Shown: piece after piece, positions 12,801 through 19,912 of the stretch
Numbering within the stretch: position 1 is the first letter of the stretch
How the letters are laid out: each line of letters begins with the position of its first letter
Source: Coleophora flavipennella
Taxonomy: Eukaryota; Arthropoda; Insecta; Lepidoptera; Coleophoridae
Reading direction: 5' to 3'
Assembly: GCA_947284805.1 (NCBI GenBank)
Contig: OX369253.1
Span: forward strand, 2,232,001-2,296,000
Length of the DNA stretch: 64,000 nucleotides
Translations under genes and position numbers: made by a program
Notes under the pieces: model-generated
Told to the model about the DNA's origin: nothing
Seen by the model: only the letters and a program-made list of their open reading frames with translations
Database searches by the model: none

Positions 12801-13147
12801 AGCAAATCACTTTAGACCGACACATGAATCTAGTGCATTACAAAGTGAGAAAACACTCGTGCGATATCTGCAATAAACTGTTTACTAGACCGGAGTGTGT
12901 CCGGTTACATAAGGAGAGAAAACATAATAGTGATCGACAGAAAATGAAGAAGGAACGGAAAAATAAGAGTAAAGCAACAAAACTTAACAAAAATAAAAAT
13001 GAAGATCGTCCAACTGTCAAAGTAGAGGCAACGGAGTTTGACGGTAACTTTGACAGCGTCGTTCCCGCGTACGAGATACCCAAAGTAGGGTTTACAGATG
13101 ATGCTAGTTCAGTGCCAGCTGCTGGAAATTCTGTGTTGGGTATTTAA
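821..13147 (+). CDS. C2H2 poly-zinc-finger gene, 3' part (nine exons, start codon outside window)
   Basis: The nine exons are 821-850, 3031-3332, 3917-4316, 5061-5114, 5742-5873, 8056-8103, 8939-9007, 9379-10314 and 11856-13147. Every junction has GT/AG and the phases agree. The summed length minus the two bases that complete the first codon gives exactly 1086 codons plus TAA. I count 29 C2H2 fingers in three clusters (7, 10, 12), with some TGE(K/R)P linkers, separated by acidic Glu/Asp-rich linkers. Poly-C2H2 proteins of this type are usually nuclear DNA-binding regulators; the target is unknown. The N-terminus, where insect members often carry a ZAD domain, lies upstream of the window. Alternatives are that clusters B and C are used as alternative 3' exons, or that the locus is more than one gene. 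I favour one gene because no start exon is visible between clusters and all phases match. Confidence 0.8.
851..1794. other. Intron sequence without clear features
   Basis: AT-rich. The stretch around 900-1075 (CGACCGAGCCTTGCTCAG...) resembles dispersed repeat sequence also glimpsed near 24355 and 25250. No exon with matching phase was found. Confidence 0.35.
1795..1940 (+). repeat. LINE 3'-UTR-type repeat
   Basis: Contains AGAGATCGCTTGTTAGCGAT and GTTGTGCAATCAAGTG, ending in a CAATCAATCA tail. The antisense copy at 39145-39270 shares the same motifs. The orientation follows the tail. Confidence 0.6.
2131..2335 (+). repeat. 'CACCCTGGACAC' repeat, copy 2
   Basis: Same order of motifs as copy 1, including CGACAACCAAACTGTAACCA and the ATGTATACTTTG end. 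Confidence 0.7.
2336..2498 (-). mobile_element. Diverged tRNA-headed SINE (type 1), antisense
   Basis: The reverse strand has a tRNA-like head; the forward strand shows ATTACGCCACGGAG and GAATTGAACCCTCGACC. The body resembles the SINEs at 10361-10680 and 55862-56175. Confidence 0.55.
2519..2662 (+). mobile_element. Two partial RTE 3' ends in tandem
   Basis: AATCCTTGGGGGAGGCC...CTGATATGATG occurs at 2519-2565, followed by a second, longer 3' end to 2662 finishing in (ATG)n. Confidence 0.7.
2738..3021 (+). repeat. 'GGTTCCGTACCC' repeat ending at a splice acceptor
   Basis: Begins GGGTTCCGTACCCAAAGGGT, contains the CCGTCCGTCTGTCTGTC tract, and ends GCACTTAGCCGG plus poly-T. Other copies are at 22566-23175, 25653-25979, 43030-43366 and 57645-57946 (antisense). 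Its terminal T-run merges with the acceptor of exon 3031. Confidence 0.75.
3031..3332 (+). CDS. Zinc-finger exon A1 (fingers 1-3 and first half of 4)
   Basis: The exon begins after TTTTTTTTACAG and ends at CCAGG|GTAAGG. Translation from the second codon gives PEIVFCEVCHAKF, then fingers starting LSCKLC and LHCRFC, and the first half of YGCDQC. The intron splits finger 4 after the codon AGG (phase 0), and the 3917 exon completes it. The acceptor's pyrimidine tract sits at the end of an interspersed repeat (2738-3021). Confidence 0.82.
3385..3643. mobile_element. TA-type MITE, copy 1
   Basis: Terminal inverted repeats AGGGATGACGA / TCGTCATCCCT bound about 259 bp. The copy at 39900-40152 is closely similar throughout. 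It lies in the intron between exons A1 and A2. Confidence 0.75.
3649..3840 (+). repeat. 'CACCCTGGACAC' repeat, copy 3
   Basis: From CACACCCTGGACACTTCATA to a (TA)n-ACTTTGC end, directly after the MITE. It carries an internal deletion relative to copies 1 and 2. Confidence 0.7.
3917..4316 (+). CDS. Zinc-finger exon A2 (rest of finger 4, fingers 5-7, acidic tail)
   Basis: After GATTTCAG the frame reads DRLIKHIGWH, completing finger 4. Fingers starting FVCHTC, FQCSQC and FKCPVC follow; the last two are joined by a canonical HTGERPFKC linker. The exon then becomes glycine/aspartate-rich (GGHDGCADDGDDDWAEDSDGG) and ends at a strong GTATGT donor at 4317. Without splicing, the frame runs on into an RTE fragment up to 4807; I treat that as intron. 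Confidence 0.85.
4340..4820 (+). mobile_element. RTE LINE 3' fragment in intron after exon A2
   Basis: Encodes the C-terminal ~155 residues of the RTE protein (IPQCLKTKVFDQCVLPVMTY to VQQWTICG, stop at 4805-4807) and ends CTGATATGATGATG. The reading frame is intact and in phase with the upstream zinc-finger exon. Confidence 0.85.
5061..5114 (+). CDS. Acidic microexon 2 of the zinc-finger gene
   Basis: A 54-nt, phase 1-to-1 exon between TTAATTCCAG and GTATTC. It completes the glycine codon from the 3917 exon and reads (G)FDNVGLVNDSEIEIEIE(G). It probably encodes part of a flexible acidic linker between finger clusters. Its ending resembles the exons at 821 and 8056. Confidence 0.65.
5249..5394 (+). 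mobile_element. RTE LINE 3'-end fragment
   Basis: Contains GACCGATGACTTGGTGAAAT, GCGCAGAACCGGTCGTCG and the CTGATGTGATGATGAT end. Confidence 0.75.
5588..5640 (-). mobile_element. SINE type 2 tail fragment, antisense
   Basis: Shows ATCAGCTCATATACGTCCCC ACCGAGGGGCTTGAGCC, the 3' tail shared by the SINE copies at 9038-9350 and 19328-19605. Confidence 0.6.
5742..5873 (+). CDS. Acidic linker exon of the zinc-finger gene
   Basis: A 132-nt, phase 1-to-1 exon after TTTTATTACAG. It reads EEKAIEIEIKPEKESK, continues through a V/K-rich stretch and ends DDDGG at a GTATGA donor. There are no fingers, and it is charged and probably disordered. The DDDGG ending echoes the SDGG ending of the 3917 exon, which suggests a duplicated exon boundary. 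Confidence 0.68.
6057..6690. repeat. 34-bp intronic minisatellite (~18-19 copies)
   Basis: The unit TCTGTGGCGGCTCTTGGACC + ACTTTTGATACACA repeats with a strict 34-bp period (for example 6057, 6091, 6125). Variants are GGACC/GAAAC and GTGG/TTGG. It lies in the 5874-8055 intron of the zinc-finger gene. Long ORFs on both strands here are by-products of a stop-poor unit. Confidence 0.9.
6691..7142. other. Intron sequence, no gene seen
   Basis: Contains a diverged GGATTCCGTATC repeat relic (6705-6770) and a (TTAA)n-like run near 6882-6900. Confidence 0.4.
7143..7930 (+). repeat. Interspersed repeat family sharing sequence with 57990-59500, split by an insertion
   Basis: The outer parts (7143-7262 and about 7711-7930) match the reverse complement of 57990-59500, for example CAGAATGAGCGCAGTCGCTT and TTTGAACGGGACACGGTAGA. 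The middle (about 7262-7710) is unrelated; it is bounded by GAAGTGAAACTTCT and its inverse AGTTTCACTTCT, which suggests an inserted TIR element. Confidence 0.6.
8056..8103 (+). CDS. Acidic microexon 3 of the zinc-finger gene
   Basis: A 48-nt, phase 1-to-1 exon between TTATTTTCCAG and GTAATT, reading DHTYEDYNNEFQDEIE(G). It is a third version of the acidic microexon ending in EIE-G, and lies in the middle of a 3-kb repeat-rich interval. Confidence 0.62.
8395..8760 (+). repeat. Interspersed AT-rich repeat, copy 1
   Basis: Shares CTAGAGTTGAAAGTAACGGT, GAGCCAAAACTGCT and TCAAAAATAACGAAAAT in the same order with 36445-36815. No coding capacity is seen. Confidence 0.65.
8939..9007 (+). CDS. Basic/charged linker exon of the zinc-finger gene
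   Basis: A 69-nt, phase 1-to-1 exon after TTCTTCCACAG, ending at a consensus GTAAGT donor. It reads EYKDGKSYEVKIKEETKKG and then VKSK. The last base (A) joins either the 9379 exon (giving Ser) or, in frame, the 11856 exon (giving Thr), so either finger cluster could follow directly. Confidence 0.68.
9038..9350 (-). mobile_element. Full-length SINE type 2 (tRNA-headed), antisense, in intron
   Basis: The reverse strand has the tRNA-like head (GGTTCGAATCC-type box B; forward GGGATTCGAACC at 9288), the GAGGAAACCTGCACACGCCT body and the CGAGCCCCTCGGTGGGGACG tail. It fills most of the 9008-9378 intron, ending about 28 nt before the exon B acceptor. Confidence 0.85.
9379..10314 (+). CDS. Zinc-finger exon B (ten fingers)
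   Basis: The exon starts after TTGTTTTTCAG with SNTHTKERVKRSSHKSD, followed by ten C2H2 fingers. The first four begin YTCDFC, FSCTLC, FFCRYC and YICDYC; the eighth is shortened (VQCDICGKYYPSYAMKQH). It ends at AAGG|GTGAGA, phase 1, the right phase for 11856. If not spliced there, translation stops at 10347-10349 after only a few more codons, so this could also be an alternative last exon. Fingers 1-6 match those of exon C one for one, showing a tandem duplication. Confidence 0.85.
10361..10680 (+). mobile_element. Full-length SINE type 1 (tRNA-headed)
   Basis: Starts with a tRNA-like head (box A TGGCGTAATGG, box B GGTTCGATTCC), then a specific body (AGCCCGCCTGGCTAGCTACC) and the tail GCTTACCAATTGTGAATAAA. 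It lies in the intron between zinc-finger exons B and C. It is a retroposon, not a tRNA gene: the head lacks clean acceptor pairing and is followed by SINE body. Confidence 0.8.
10685..10925 (-). mobile_element. RTE LINE 3' fragment, antisense
   Basis: Begins CATATCAGCCGAAAGACGTG and reads back through the conserved CTTCACCAGGTCATCGGTCC and GTGCGTGGTCGCCACTCGAG segments. Confidence 0.85.
10926..11855. other. Intron between finger exons B and C, mixed repeat debris
   Basis: Includes a perfect 17-bp inverted repeat with an 8-nt loop at 11159-11200 (ACACCAATTTTGTTACA arms). It also has a relic of the GGTTCCGTA repeat (11265-11410) and an inverted-repeat element around 11570-11770 (GTTGTTCAGTATGATGAG) related to 24016-24206. 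No exon is seen. Confidence 0.5.
11856..13147 (+). CDS. Zinc-finger exon C (twelve fingers, terminal exon)
   Basis: After TTTTTTCCAG the frame reads ASVTKERAQSVSRKRKTPK, then twelve fingers from YTCDFCDEQL to HSCDICNKLF, with an HTGEKPFAC linker between fingers 6 and 7. Finger 10 is short (CDICNKTYLNWELHQRMH). The tail is Lys-rich and ends SVLGI before TAA. The frame is also open upstream to an ATG at 11675, but that stretch is intronic: it lacks family similarity and contains the acceptor. A shortened first-intron or promoter use cannot be excluded. Confidence 0.87.
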
Positions 13148-14669
13148 GATCTAAAACAAAAGAATGAGAACTTAACAAAGTGAGAAAACTCCTGCAGTGT
13201 GTGCAATAAAATGTTTACTGGACTGGAGTGTGTCAGGTTACATATGGAGAGAAAACATAATAGTGATCGACAGAAAATGAAAAAGGAACGGAAAACTAAG
13301 AGTAAAGTAACAAAACTTAACACAAATAAAAACGAAGATCGTCCAACTGTCAATGGAGTTTGACGGTAACTTTGACAGCGTCGTTCCCGCGGACGAGATA
13401 CCCAAAATACCCAAAGTAGGGTTTACAGATGACGCTAATTTAGTGCTAGCTGCTGGGAATTCTGTGTTGGGTATTTAATATCTAAAATAAAAGAATGAGA
13501 ACTTAACAAAGTGAGAAAACACTCGTGCGATATCTGCAATAAAATGTTTACTAGACCGGAGTGTCAAGTTACACAAGGAGAGAAAACATAATAGTGAAAA
13601 AATAAGAGTAAAGTAACAAAACTTTGTTTATTTAAACCACACACAAGGAACGTGTTTCATTCAGAGAAGTTAATAAAAACCGGTCAAGTGCGAGTCTGAC
13701 TCGCGCACTGAGGATTCCGTGCTCACCACACCTTTGGGAACGGAACCCCAAAAACATCAACGAGTATTACAATGGAATTGAAGGGTCAAAAATAAAAATG
13801 AAGATCGTCCAACTGTCAAAGTAGAGGCAACGGAGTTTGACGGTAACTTTGACAGCGTCGTTCCCGCGTACAAGATACCCAAAGTAGGGTTTACAGATGA
13901 CGCTAATTTAGTGCCAGCTGCTGGAAATTCTGTGTTGGGTATTTAAGATCTAAATAGAGTGATAATTTAGCAAAATGAGGAAACTTTTCTGAGATGTGTG
14001 CAATAAAATGTTTATCTTATCTTTATAAGTGGGGGCTGCAGTTGCAGCAATACTTCGACCCAATGGGATCTTTTGTGTCTACCCCTATAACATTTGCACC
14101 CCAACCTACTCGAAGATGTGCTGCATCAATGCAGCAATTCCGCTGATTGGAAGGTGCTTGTAGTCCTCCGGTTTAGGGTAGCCATCACCTAGGAGGTACA
14201 TACGCTTGCTAGCCAGGACATCGCAGTGACACAGTGAGTGTTCCATTGATTCTGTATCTTCACCACAGGCCCTGCAGGTCGGGTCGTGCGTCAGGCCGTT
14301 TTTTGCAGGTGTGCGTTTGTGACAAAGTGGCCCGTCAACGCTCCTGTTACAGCTCTGACGCGCGTCCTGCTGTTACTAGACCGGAGTGTGTCAGGAAGAT
14401 ATATAGAGAGAGAAACATAATAGTTATTGTCGGAAAAAGAGAAAGGATCCGAAAAATAAGAGTAAAGAAAGAAAACTTAACTTAACATAACAATAACAAA
14501 AATAAAACAACATAAGAGTAAACAACTTCCAACTGTCAAAGTGGAGGCTATAGACTGAGACGGTAACAATTACAGGGAGCCGTTCCCACATTTGAGATAC
14601 CCAAACCAGGGTTTGTATGTAACGCTACTTTAGTGAAAGCTGTTGGAAGTACCGTTTTAGGTATTTAAG
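13148..14669 (+). pseudogene. Three decayed tandem copies of the 3' end of zinc-finger exon C
   Basis: After the stop codon, the segment equivalent to about 12840-13147 (last finger, Lys-rich tail, stop) recurs at 13148-13479, 13480-13948 and 13949-14669. The phrases GACCGGAGTGTGTC, GATCGTCCAACTGTCAA and GTGTTGGGTATTTAA mark the copies. Copy 2 is interrupted by unrelated sequence at about 13622-13785, and copy 3 by a LINE fragment at 14015-14370. The copies carry frameshifts and deletions and lack complete fingers, so they are not coding. Confidence 0.8.
14015..14370 (-). mobile_element. LINE 3' fragment (ORF2 C-terminal zinc knuckle) inside pseudo-copy 3
   Basis: The reverse strand reads LTHDPTCRACGEDTESMEHS and continues with LCHCDVL, a CxxC..H..C arrangement seen at the C-terminus of R1/Jockey-type LINE ORF2 proteins. 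The 3' end finishes in a GATAA-type repeat (14015-14033). The flanking halves (AATGTTTA | TTACTAGACCGG) are contiguous in the other copies, so this is an insertion. Confidence 0.6.
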
Positions 14670-15042
14670 ACTCTTAACATATTAAGTGTACTGTGACGCA
14701 CCAACGAGTCGTCAGAGGGATCACTTTGATGATTGAAAACGCCGTTTCTAGGTTGTGAAGAAAGACGTAGAGCAATCTTTATTCACATCGAGAATAGGGC
14801 TCCACCAGCAGGCTGATTATTGGGCTGAGGTTACCAGACTAAGCTAGTGTTGCACTCTTGCTATAAAATGTACACCTCGGCCACGGATAAAGGCTCGCGG
14901 TCACGAACAGAAAAACCACTCAACTGTTTCAGAAAAGCTTTCAAACGACCTACTAGATTGAATTTAGTAATTATTTAAACTTTTTTAATACGAACCGCGG
15001 ATATCAAGATTGACAACGCAGAGCTATACGATCTCTATAGTA
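14670..15042. other. Unassigned sequence
   Basis: Non-coding; I see no gene or recognisable repeat here. Confidence 0.4.
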
Positions 15043-15250
15043 GCAAAGTATACATATTAGTATTAACATACAATATGGACACTCCCTGCCGCTCTCTAGA
15101 TTGCGACCTCACCCCCTCGTCGCCCAGATTGATACAGATTGGTTACAGTTTGGTTGTCGCACTTATAGGATTTCGCCGCCATTTTGTTTGTTCCGTCATC
15201 ACTTTTTTAAAATGTCATTTCTGGCCCGTTGTATGAAGTGTCCAGGGTGT
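15043..15250 (-). repeat. 'CACCCTGGACAC' repeat, copy 4 (antisense)
   Basis: The reverse complement of copies 1-3, from AGCAAAGTATACATATTAG to GAAGTGTCCAGGGTGTG. Confidence 0.72.
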
Positions 15251-15440
15251 GATAGTAGTATGCTAGAATACAAAAGAACTTATTTTATGTCAATTAGGAT
15301 TAACAATGACATACCACGTGACTTCAGGGAGTAAGTGCTTAAAGCTGCAGACTAGTTTTTTGTAGGTATTTTCGATTTAAAGCTTTTTGCTCATTGGAAA
15401 AAAAATAAACGTATAGTTGTAACTATGATAAGCAGTATAA

Positions 15441-15745
15441 GGCTCAATTCACACCGGGACGGCAGCGGCCGGCAGCGACGCGACGAGCACTTTCAGTGTA
15501 AAACAATTTTAAACTTTATGTTCATGCTTATAAATATTAGTATCGTTTGAAAAGTACGAAAACGCCGCGCGGCTGCGCGCGCTCGCCCCCATACAAACTA
15601 TGGTCGAAGAGGAGGCCGCGTGCGGCTGCCAGCGGCCACGCGCGGCTGCCGGCGGCGGCGCGAGCCGGCTCCGACGGTATCTACTCGCCGCTGCCGGCCG
15701 CTCCCAGCCGCTGCCGGCCGCTGCCGTCGCGGTGTGAATTGAGCC
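15441..15745. mobile_element. PIF/Harbinger-like MITE with TAA target duplication
   Basis: Terminal inverted repeats begin GGCTCAATTCACACCG and continue into GACGGCAGCGGCCGGCAGCG on both ends. A TAA flanks each side (15438-15440, 15746-15748). The length is 305 bp, GC-rich and non-coding. A 3-bp TWA duplication is the hallmark of PIF/Harbinger; the assignment to that superfamily is inference. Confidence 0.75.
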
Positions 15746-15788
15746 TAAAGCATAAATCTAATAATAACGAACGTTTGCATTTGCATAT

Positions 15789-18404
15789 GAAGGGTAAGAA
15801 GGAAGAAGAGTCATAGTCAATGGGAGATAGTTTAGAGAAAAACCAAAAAAACTTCCTATTTTTGAATTACTTTAGTATTTGAATGAAATTAATTTACAAT
15901 AGCAAAAGAAATCATATTGTCTTACAATCTACTTAGATACAAAAATGGCCAAAAGCTAAACTTTAAAAAAAAGATCATAGTCTGACTATGACCTCTTTTT
16001 ACAGTACACGGAACGTTTCTGAATAACACAATAAAATTAATTAAAAATAAAATTAATTTACTCAACTATGCATTAATTTCACAATCTCTTATTAATTTAC
16101 TCTCTGGGCAAATTAGTGTAAAAGTTTTGTGCTTCAGAATTAGTGCAAAACTTTTTTAAACATTGAAGGTCTTTAAAATTTTGGTCTAGATACCTTTAGT
16201 AAACTTGGATACAATCTTTTTAAATTATTAAGGTCTGGCAATTCTGGGTTTCTAGACTTTTTATGGCAAAGATAAGACTCATACCTGCCTGTGTAATTAT
16301 CAGATCTTACCAATATTTGGCTGGGAGCTGTGTTTTTTACCAGCAGTTGTCGCACAGGTCGTGAGGCAAAGGGACACTTAGCAACAAAGTAATTCTTGAA
16401 CAACATTGAAAAACTTTCAAACATATATAACGGGCAATCAATGACATGAAAAGGTTCTGGATTAGCGCGTGCTTTTTCAACTACAGACACCCAGTCACTT
16501 GGCATTTCGCATGGAGATTTTTGGTTGATTAAAGCCATGTTTTTGTCGCACTCCATGTAGGAGTGTCCTCTGATAGGGAATATAATAGACACACTATCAA
16601 ACCTTTTCATTATGTGAACTAAGTAATAAACATAGCGAAACATTGTAAAATTTTTATTTTGCCCGCTGCAACTATCACAAAAAAAAGTAACTTTCTTTAC
16701 TTCAGCAGCTACAAAATGGGTTGTAAAATTATGCAGCATTGATACCACATCATCTGCACCTTTCTTACCCCTTGTTTCATCATAAGTATAGAAATAAGAT
16801 GATCTTGTAGAGAGTTGATGTATGTTAAATAGATAGAATGAGAGTTGTCGACAATAATAAGCATTGTTAGCACTAACATTCGGAAGAGGCAAATTCTTCT
16901 GAAAATCAAAGGCATAAGCTTCATATGCAGGGTCATTTTGTGCTTTGATTCTGGCTCTTCGTTTGAGGTCATAAAACTTGTCAGCTTTAAGGTGATGAAC
17001 GTTTAATTGAATTTGAAGTTGTTTCAATTCATTTTGCTTGTATATATTTTCTGGTGACTGAGAAAGAACCTTTTCAAGATTTGCAATATTTGCTTTCATT
17101 TCATCACAGAAAGAACAGGTGTCTGTCCTTGGGTAACCAAAGGATATATTGAACTTAGTGAGGAATATAAGGCGGTATGTATCTTAACTGATTTGAAGTG
17201 TAGGATGATCTTCCTCAAACATTTTGTGCATTTTCTTCACATTAAGTTCTTCTGGCAAGTATATCCTCTGAGAATCCTTTATGCTATAGTGTGACTTTCT
17301 ACCTTTAAACCCTGCTATATGTTTCATAACAGCCTGTCTGGTTTCTTCAGACAAGCGATGGGTATGCTTTTCATGTTTCCCTCTCATGTAAGGCTTGGAT
17401 TTTCCTAAAATAAGAAAATTAAAACATTACATTCAATCACTTAGTATCTATACATAATAAAACAGTAATGGGGCCAATTCTGTTCCTATAACCGAATTCT
17501 ACGCAGACTAAGTTGCAGGCAAAAGCTAGTTAAAATATAAAAAGCAAAAAATAAAGCAGAAACACATTGTAGGTACCTTAACTTGCTTGCATAAACTTCT
17601 TTTTATATTTTGCACACGCTTATTAGAAACTCCATGCAATGCTAGGAATGCTTTGTAACACACAGGTTTTTCTATTATTTCATTGTTTATCATGAAACGT
17701 ACTTTGTATGAATATGACATTGTATTCATTTAAAGAAGACTTATTGTAGGATCTTTCCGACTTCGACGCTGCTTAATAGGCTTTATTGTAATCAGACCAG
17801 CTAGATCTGAAGACTGCTCGTCGTGAGAAGTCAATTCATTGAAATTTCTTATGATCCAACGTCGTCCTTCTTCAGGAACCTCTTCAAAGCAATGCAATCT
17901 CGAGCATTGGCAATCTTCACCTGTACAGTGACTTGAGATTCGTAACTTTTTCATAACATCACTTGTCCTGATAGTTTTTCGTCTTTTTTTAGAGTTTTCT
18001 GTTACCACGCACGTTGTCATTTCACTCTCACTATCGTCAGTTAACGCACTCATTAGTCATTGTACATTTATTTACTTAGTTATATTTAGTAAAAATCAAA
18101 CATAAATCACCACAAGACGAACCAAAGCAAAGAGCCGCGAAAAGTTATGACAAATGACAGCTGTCAAAAAACGCAAAGAAAGGTCATAGTCATAGACAAT
18201 GATCTTTTTTCTAAGAATGTTGTTGACTATGATCTTTTCTTTAAAGTACCATGGTTTTTTCATTTCAAATTTCTGAGGACAGTGATCTTTCTTTTATGTT
18301 TCTGTTTTCACTATGTCATAGAACACCAGGCAGTCCTCTAGATGGCGTTGTTACCTCTAATTATGAAAAACACTGACTTTGATCTTTCTTTCCCCTTACC
18401 CTTC
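15789..18404 (-). mobile_element. 2.6-kb DNA transposon with TIRs, 4-bp ATAT duplication and DDD transposase relic
   Basis: The ends match as inverted repeats (GAAGGGTAAG perfect, 26 of the first 34 positions identical) and are flanked by ATAT (15785-15788, 18405-18408). Subterminal copies of a motif close to GACTATGATCTTT occur near 15976, 15986, 18182, 18200, 18225, 18280 and 18373, likely transposase-binding sites. The size and 4-bp duplication would fit a Sola-like superfamily, but I do not assign it. Confidence 0.8.
16173..18053 (-). pseudogene. Transposase of the 15789-18404 element (two in-frame stops)
   Basis: The N-terminal part starts at 18053 (MSALTDD), with a Cys cluster (HCTGEDCQCSRLHCFEEV). 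A TAA at 17730-17732 is followed in the same frame by the VCYKAFLALHGVSNKRV region. After an apparent intron (about 17411-17574) comes RGKHEKHTHRLSEETRQAV, a second in-frame TAA (17184-17186), then the core. The core has likely catalytic Asp in AYAFDFQKNLPLP, CDSCSGQNKN and RGHSYMECDKN (residues 65, 142 and 185 of the 308-residue 3' ORF). This matches a widespread insect/cnidarian transposase-like family. The GT-AG pair nearest the intron edges is out of phase, so the copy is probably dead. Confidence 0.75.
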
Positions 18405-18445
18405 ATATCATTTCACTTGTAAATCTAAACAGCAGATATTTTCGA

Positions 18446-18665
18446 AGTGAAAACTTCTTTAGGTGCGTCCGGCGTTTTTGAAATGGGAAAAAACCCATAC
18501 ATTCTCTCACGTATAACTCACGACATTGTTAACGTTACCGACACCCCGTTTTATTTTTTTCAAGAATATTTTTACGTTTCTGGGTACAAGCCATTTAAGT
18601 TTTCACTTCTATCAAAACTCCCGGAGTGGTTAAGTTTTTTTTTATTAATAGTGATTCGACCGCCT
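18446..18665 (+). repeat. Repeat family 'GAAGTGAAAACTTCTTTAG', copy 1
   Basis: From GAAGTGAAAACTTCTTTAGG to CCGGAGTGGTTAAG plus poly-T. The copy at 36149-36372 has the same start and end. Confidence 0.6.
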
Positions 18666-19327
18666 AACTTATTATGAAACTTTTTATCAATAATTGTAAT
18701 AAGATGGCAAAAAGGTTTGCGATAGGACGGAGGAAGGTGTTATTTGCGATAGGACGGAGGAAGGTGTTATTTATAATTAACTGGGATTGACTGTTAATCG
18801 TTTAAGTACTTACTTTTTATCATGCGTAAAAAAACAAAATTTTGTTATAAATATGTTGGAAAGCGTAGTTTTTTAGCGCCATTGACGTACCTACTAATAT
18901 TGTAAATTTGGTCATTTGTAATGAGGGATTTTCCGACAGCTGAAATTAAAAAAGAAGTTTTATACTGTTCAATAGAACGGGTTGGCGTGACATGGTTCTT
19001 GATTTTGAAAAACCACACGAACGAGCAGAAACAGTAATAACTTATGTCCTGGGCTAAAATAATTCATGTAATTTATTTACGAAAAACAAAGCAAAACAAA
19101 ACTTACAGTTAAGAGCTCTGAGAACCATATCCTGCCAACGCCATCTATCCACACAGGTTGGCACTACTTTTTTTTATTAATTTAGCTGTCGGACGTCTCG
19201 AAACTTCAGGAGGTGATTCTGTGTCCATTTTAAGATGCATAGACTATAATAATAAAATATGTCCTGATATGTATAATGTGTATTAATTAAAATTTAGGGT
19301 GAAATATAATAAATAATTGAAAATACA
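18666..19327. other. Unassigned sequence
   Basis: AT-rich, non-coding. A 29-bp unit (TTTGCGATAGGACGGAGGAA...) is duplicated at 18716-18773. Confidence 0.4.
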
Positions 19328-19605
19328 AGCGTCGGTGGCGTAACCTCCTGTCCGGGAGGTCGTGGTTCGAATCCTACTACGTACCAATGTGTTATCGAAT
19401 TTCGATTTCATATGTACGTTTAACCGACGCTCTCACGGTGAAGGAAAAATATCTTGAGGAAACCTGCACACGCCTGCGAAGAAACTCGAAGGTTGTGTGT
19501 GAAGTAGACCAACCCGCACTGGGCCTGCGTGGTCGACTAAGGCACGATCGCCCTAATTTAGGGTAGGCTGGAGCCCCTCGGTGGGGACGTAAATGAGCTG
19601 ATGTA
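19328..19605 (+). mobile_element. SINE type 2
   Basis: tRNA-like head GCGTCGGTGGCGTAAC (with a deletion between boxes A and B), box B GGTTCGAATCC, the GAGGAAACCTGCACACGCCT body and the CCTCGGTGGGGACGTAAATG tail. Confidence 0.8.
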
Positions 19606-19712
19606 AATAATTGAAAATATTGCTTATCCTAGATAATATAGTGCCTACATACTTGTTAAACTGAACAATCTTTTTTCTAGAAATTTGCTGAAATTACAAA
19701 ATTTAGAACCAA

Positions 19713-19912
19713 AAAAAACCGACTTCAAACAGGAAACTATCAGATCCTGGTTTCCTCATCATGGTACCTTTGGGATATCTCCTATCTAACAAAAAAAGAA
19801 TCGTCAAAACCGGTTCATAAACGACGAAGTTATCCGCGAACACACAAAAAAAATAAAAAATATATACTGTCGAATTGAGAAACCTCCTTTTTTTGAAGTC
19901 GTTTAAAAATTT
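19713..19912 (-). repeat. 'AACCGACTTC' TIR-like repeat
   Basis: Bounded by AAAACCGACTTCAAACAGG and TTTTTTTGAAGTCG. Related copies are at 25378-25625 and 38403-38642. It is non-coding. Confidence 0.6.

Noticed and set aside
16173..18053. Intact host gene related to transposase
   Set aside because: It sits exactly between TIRs with a 4-bp duplication and has two in-frame stops.
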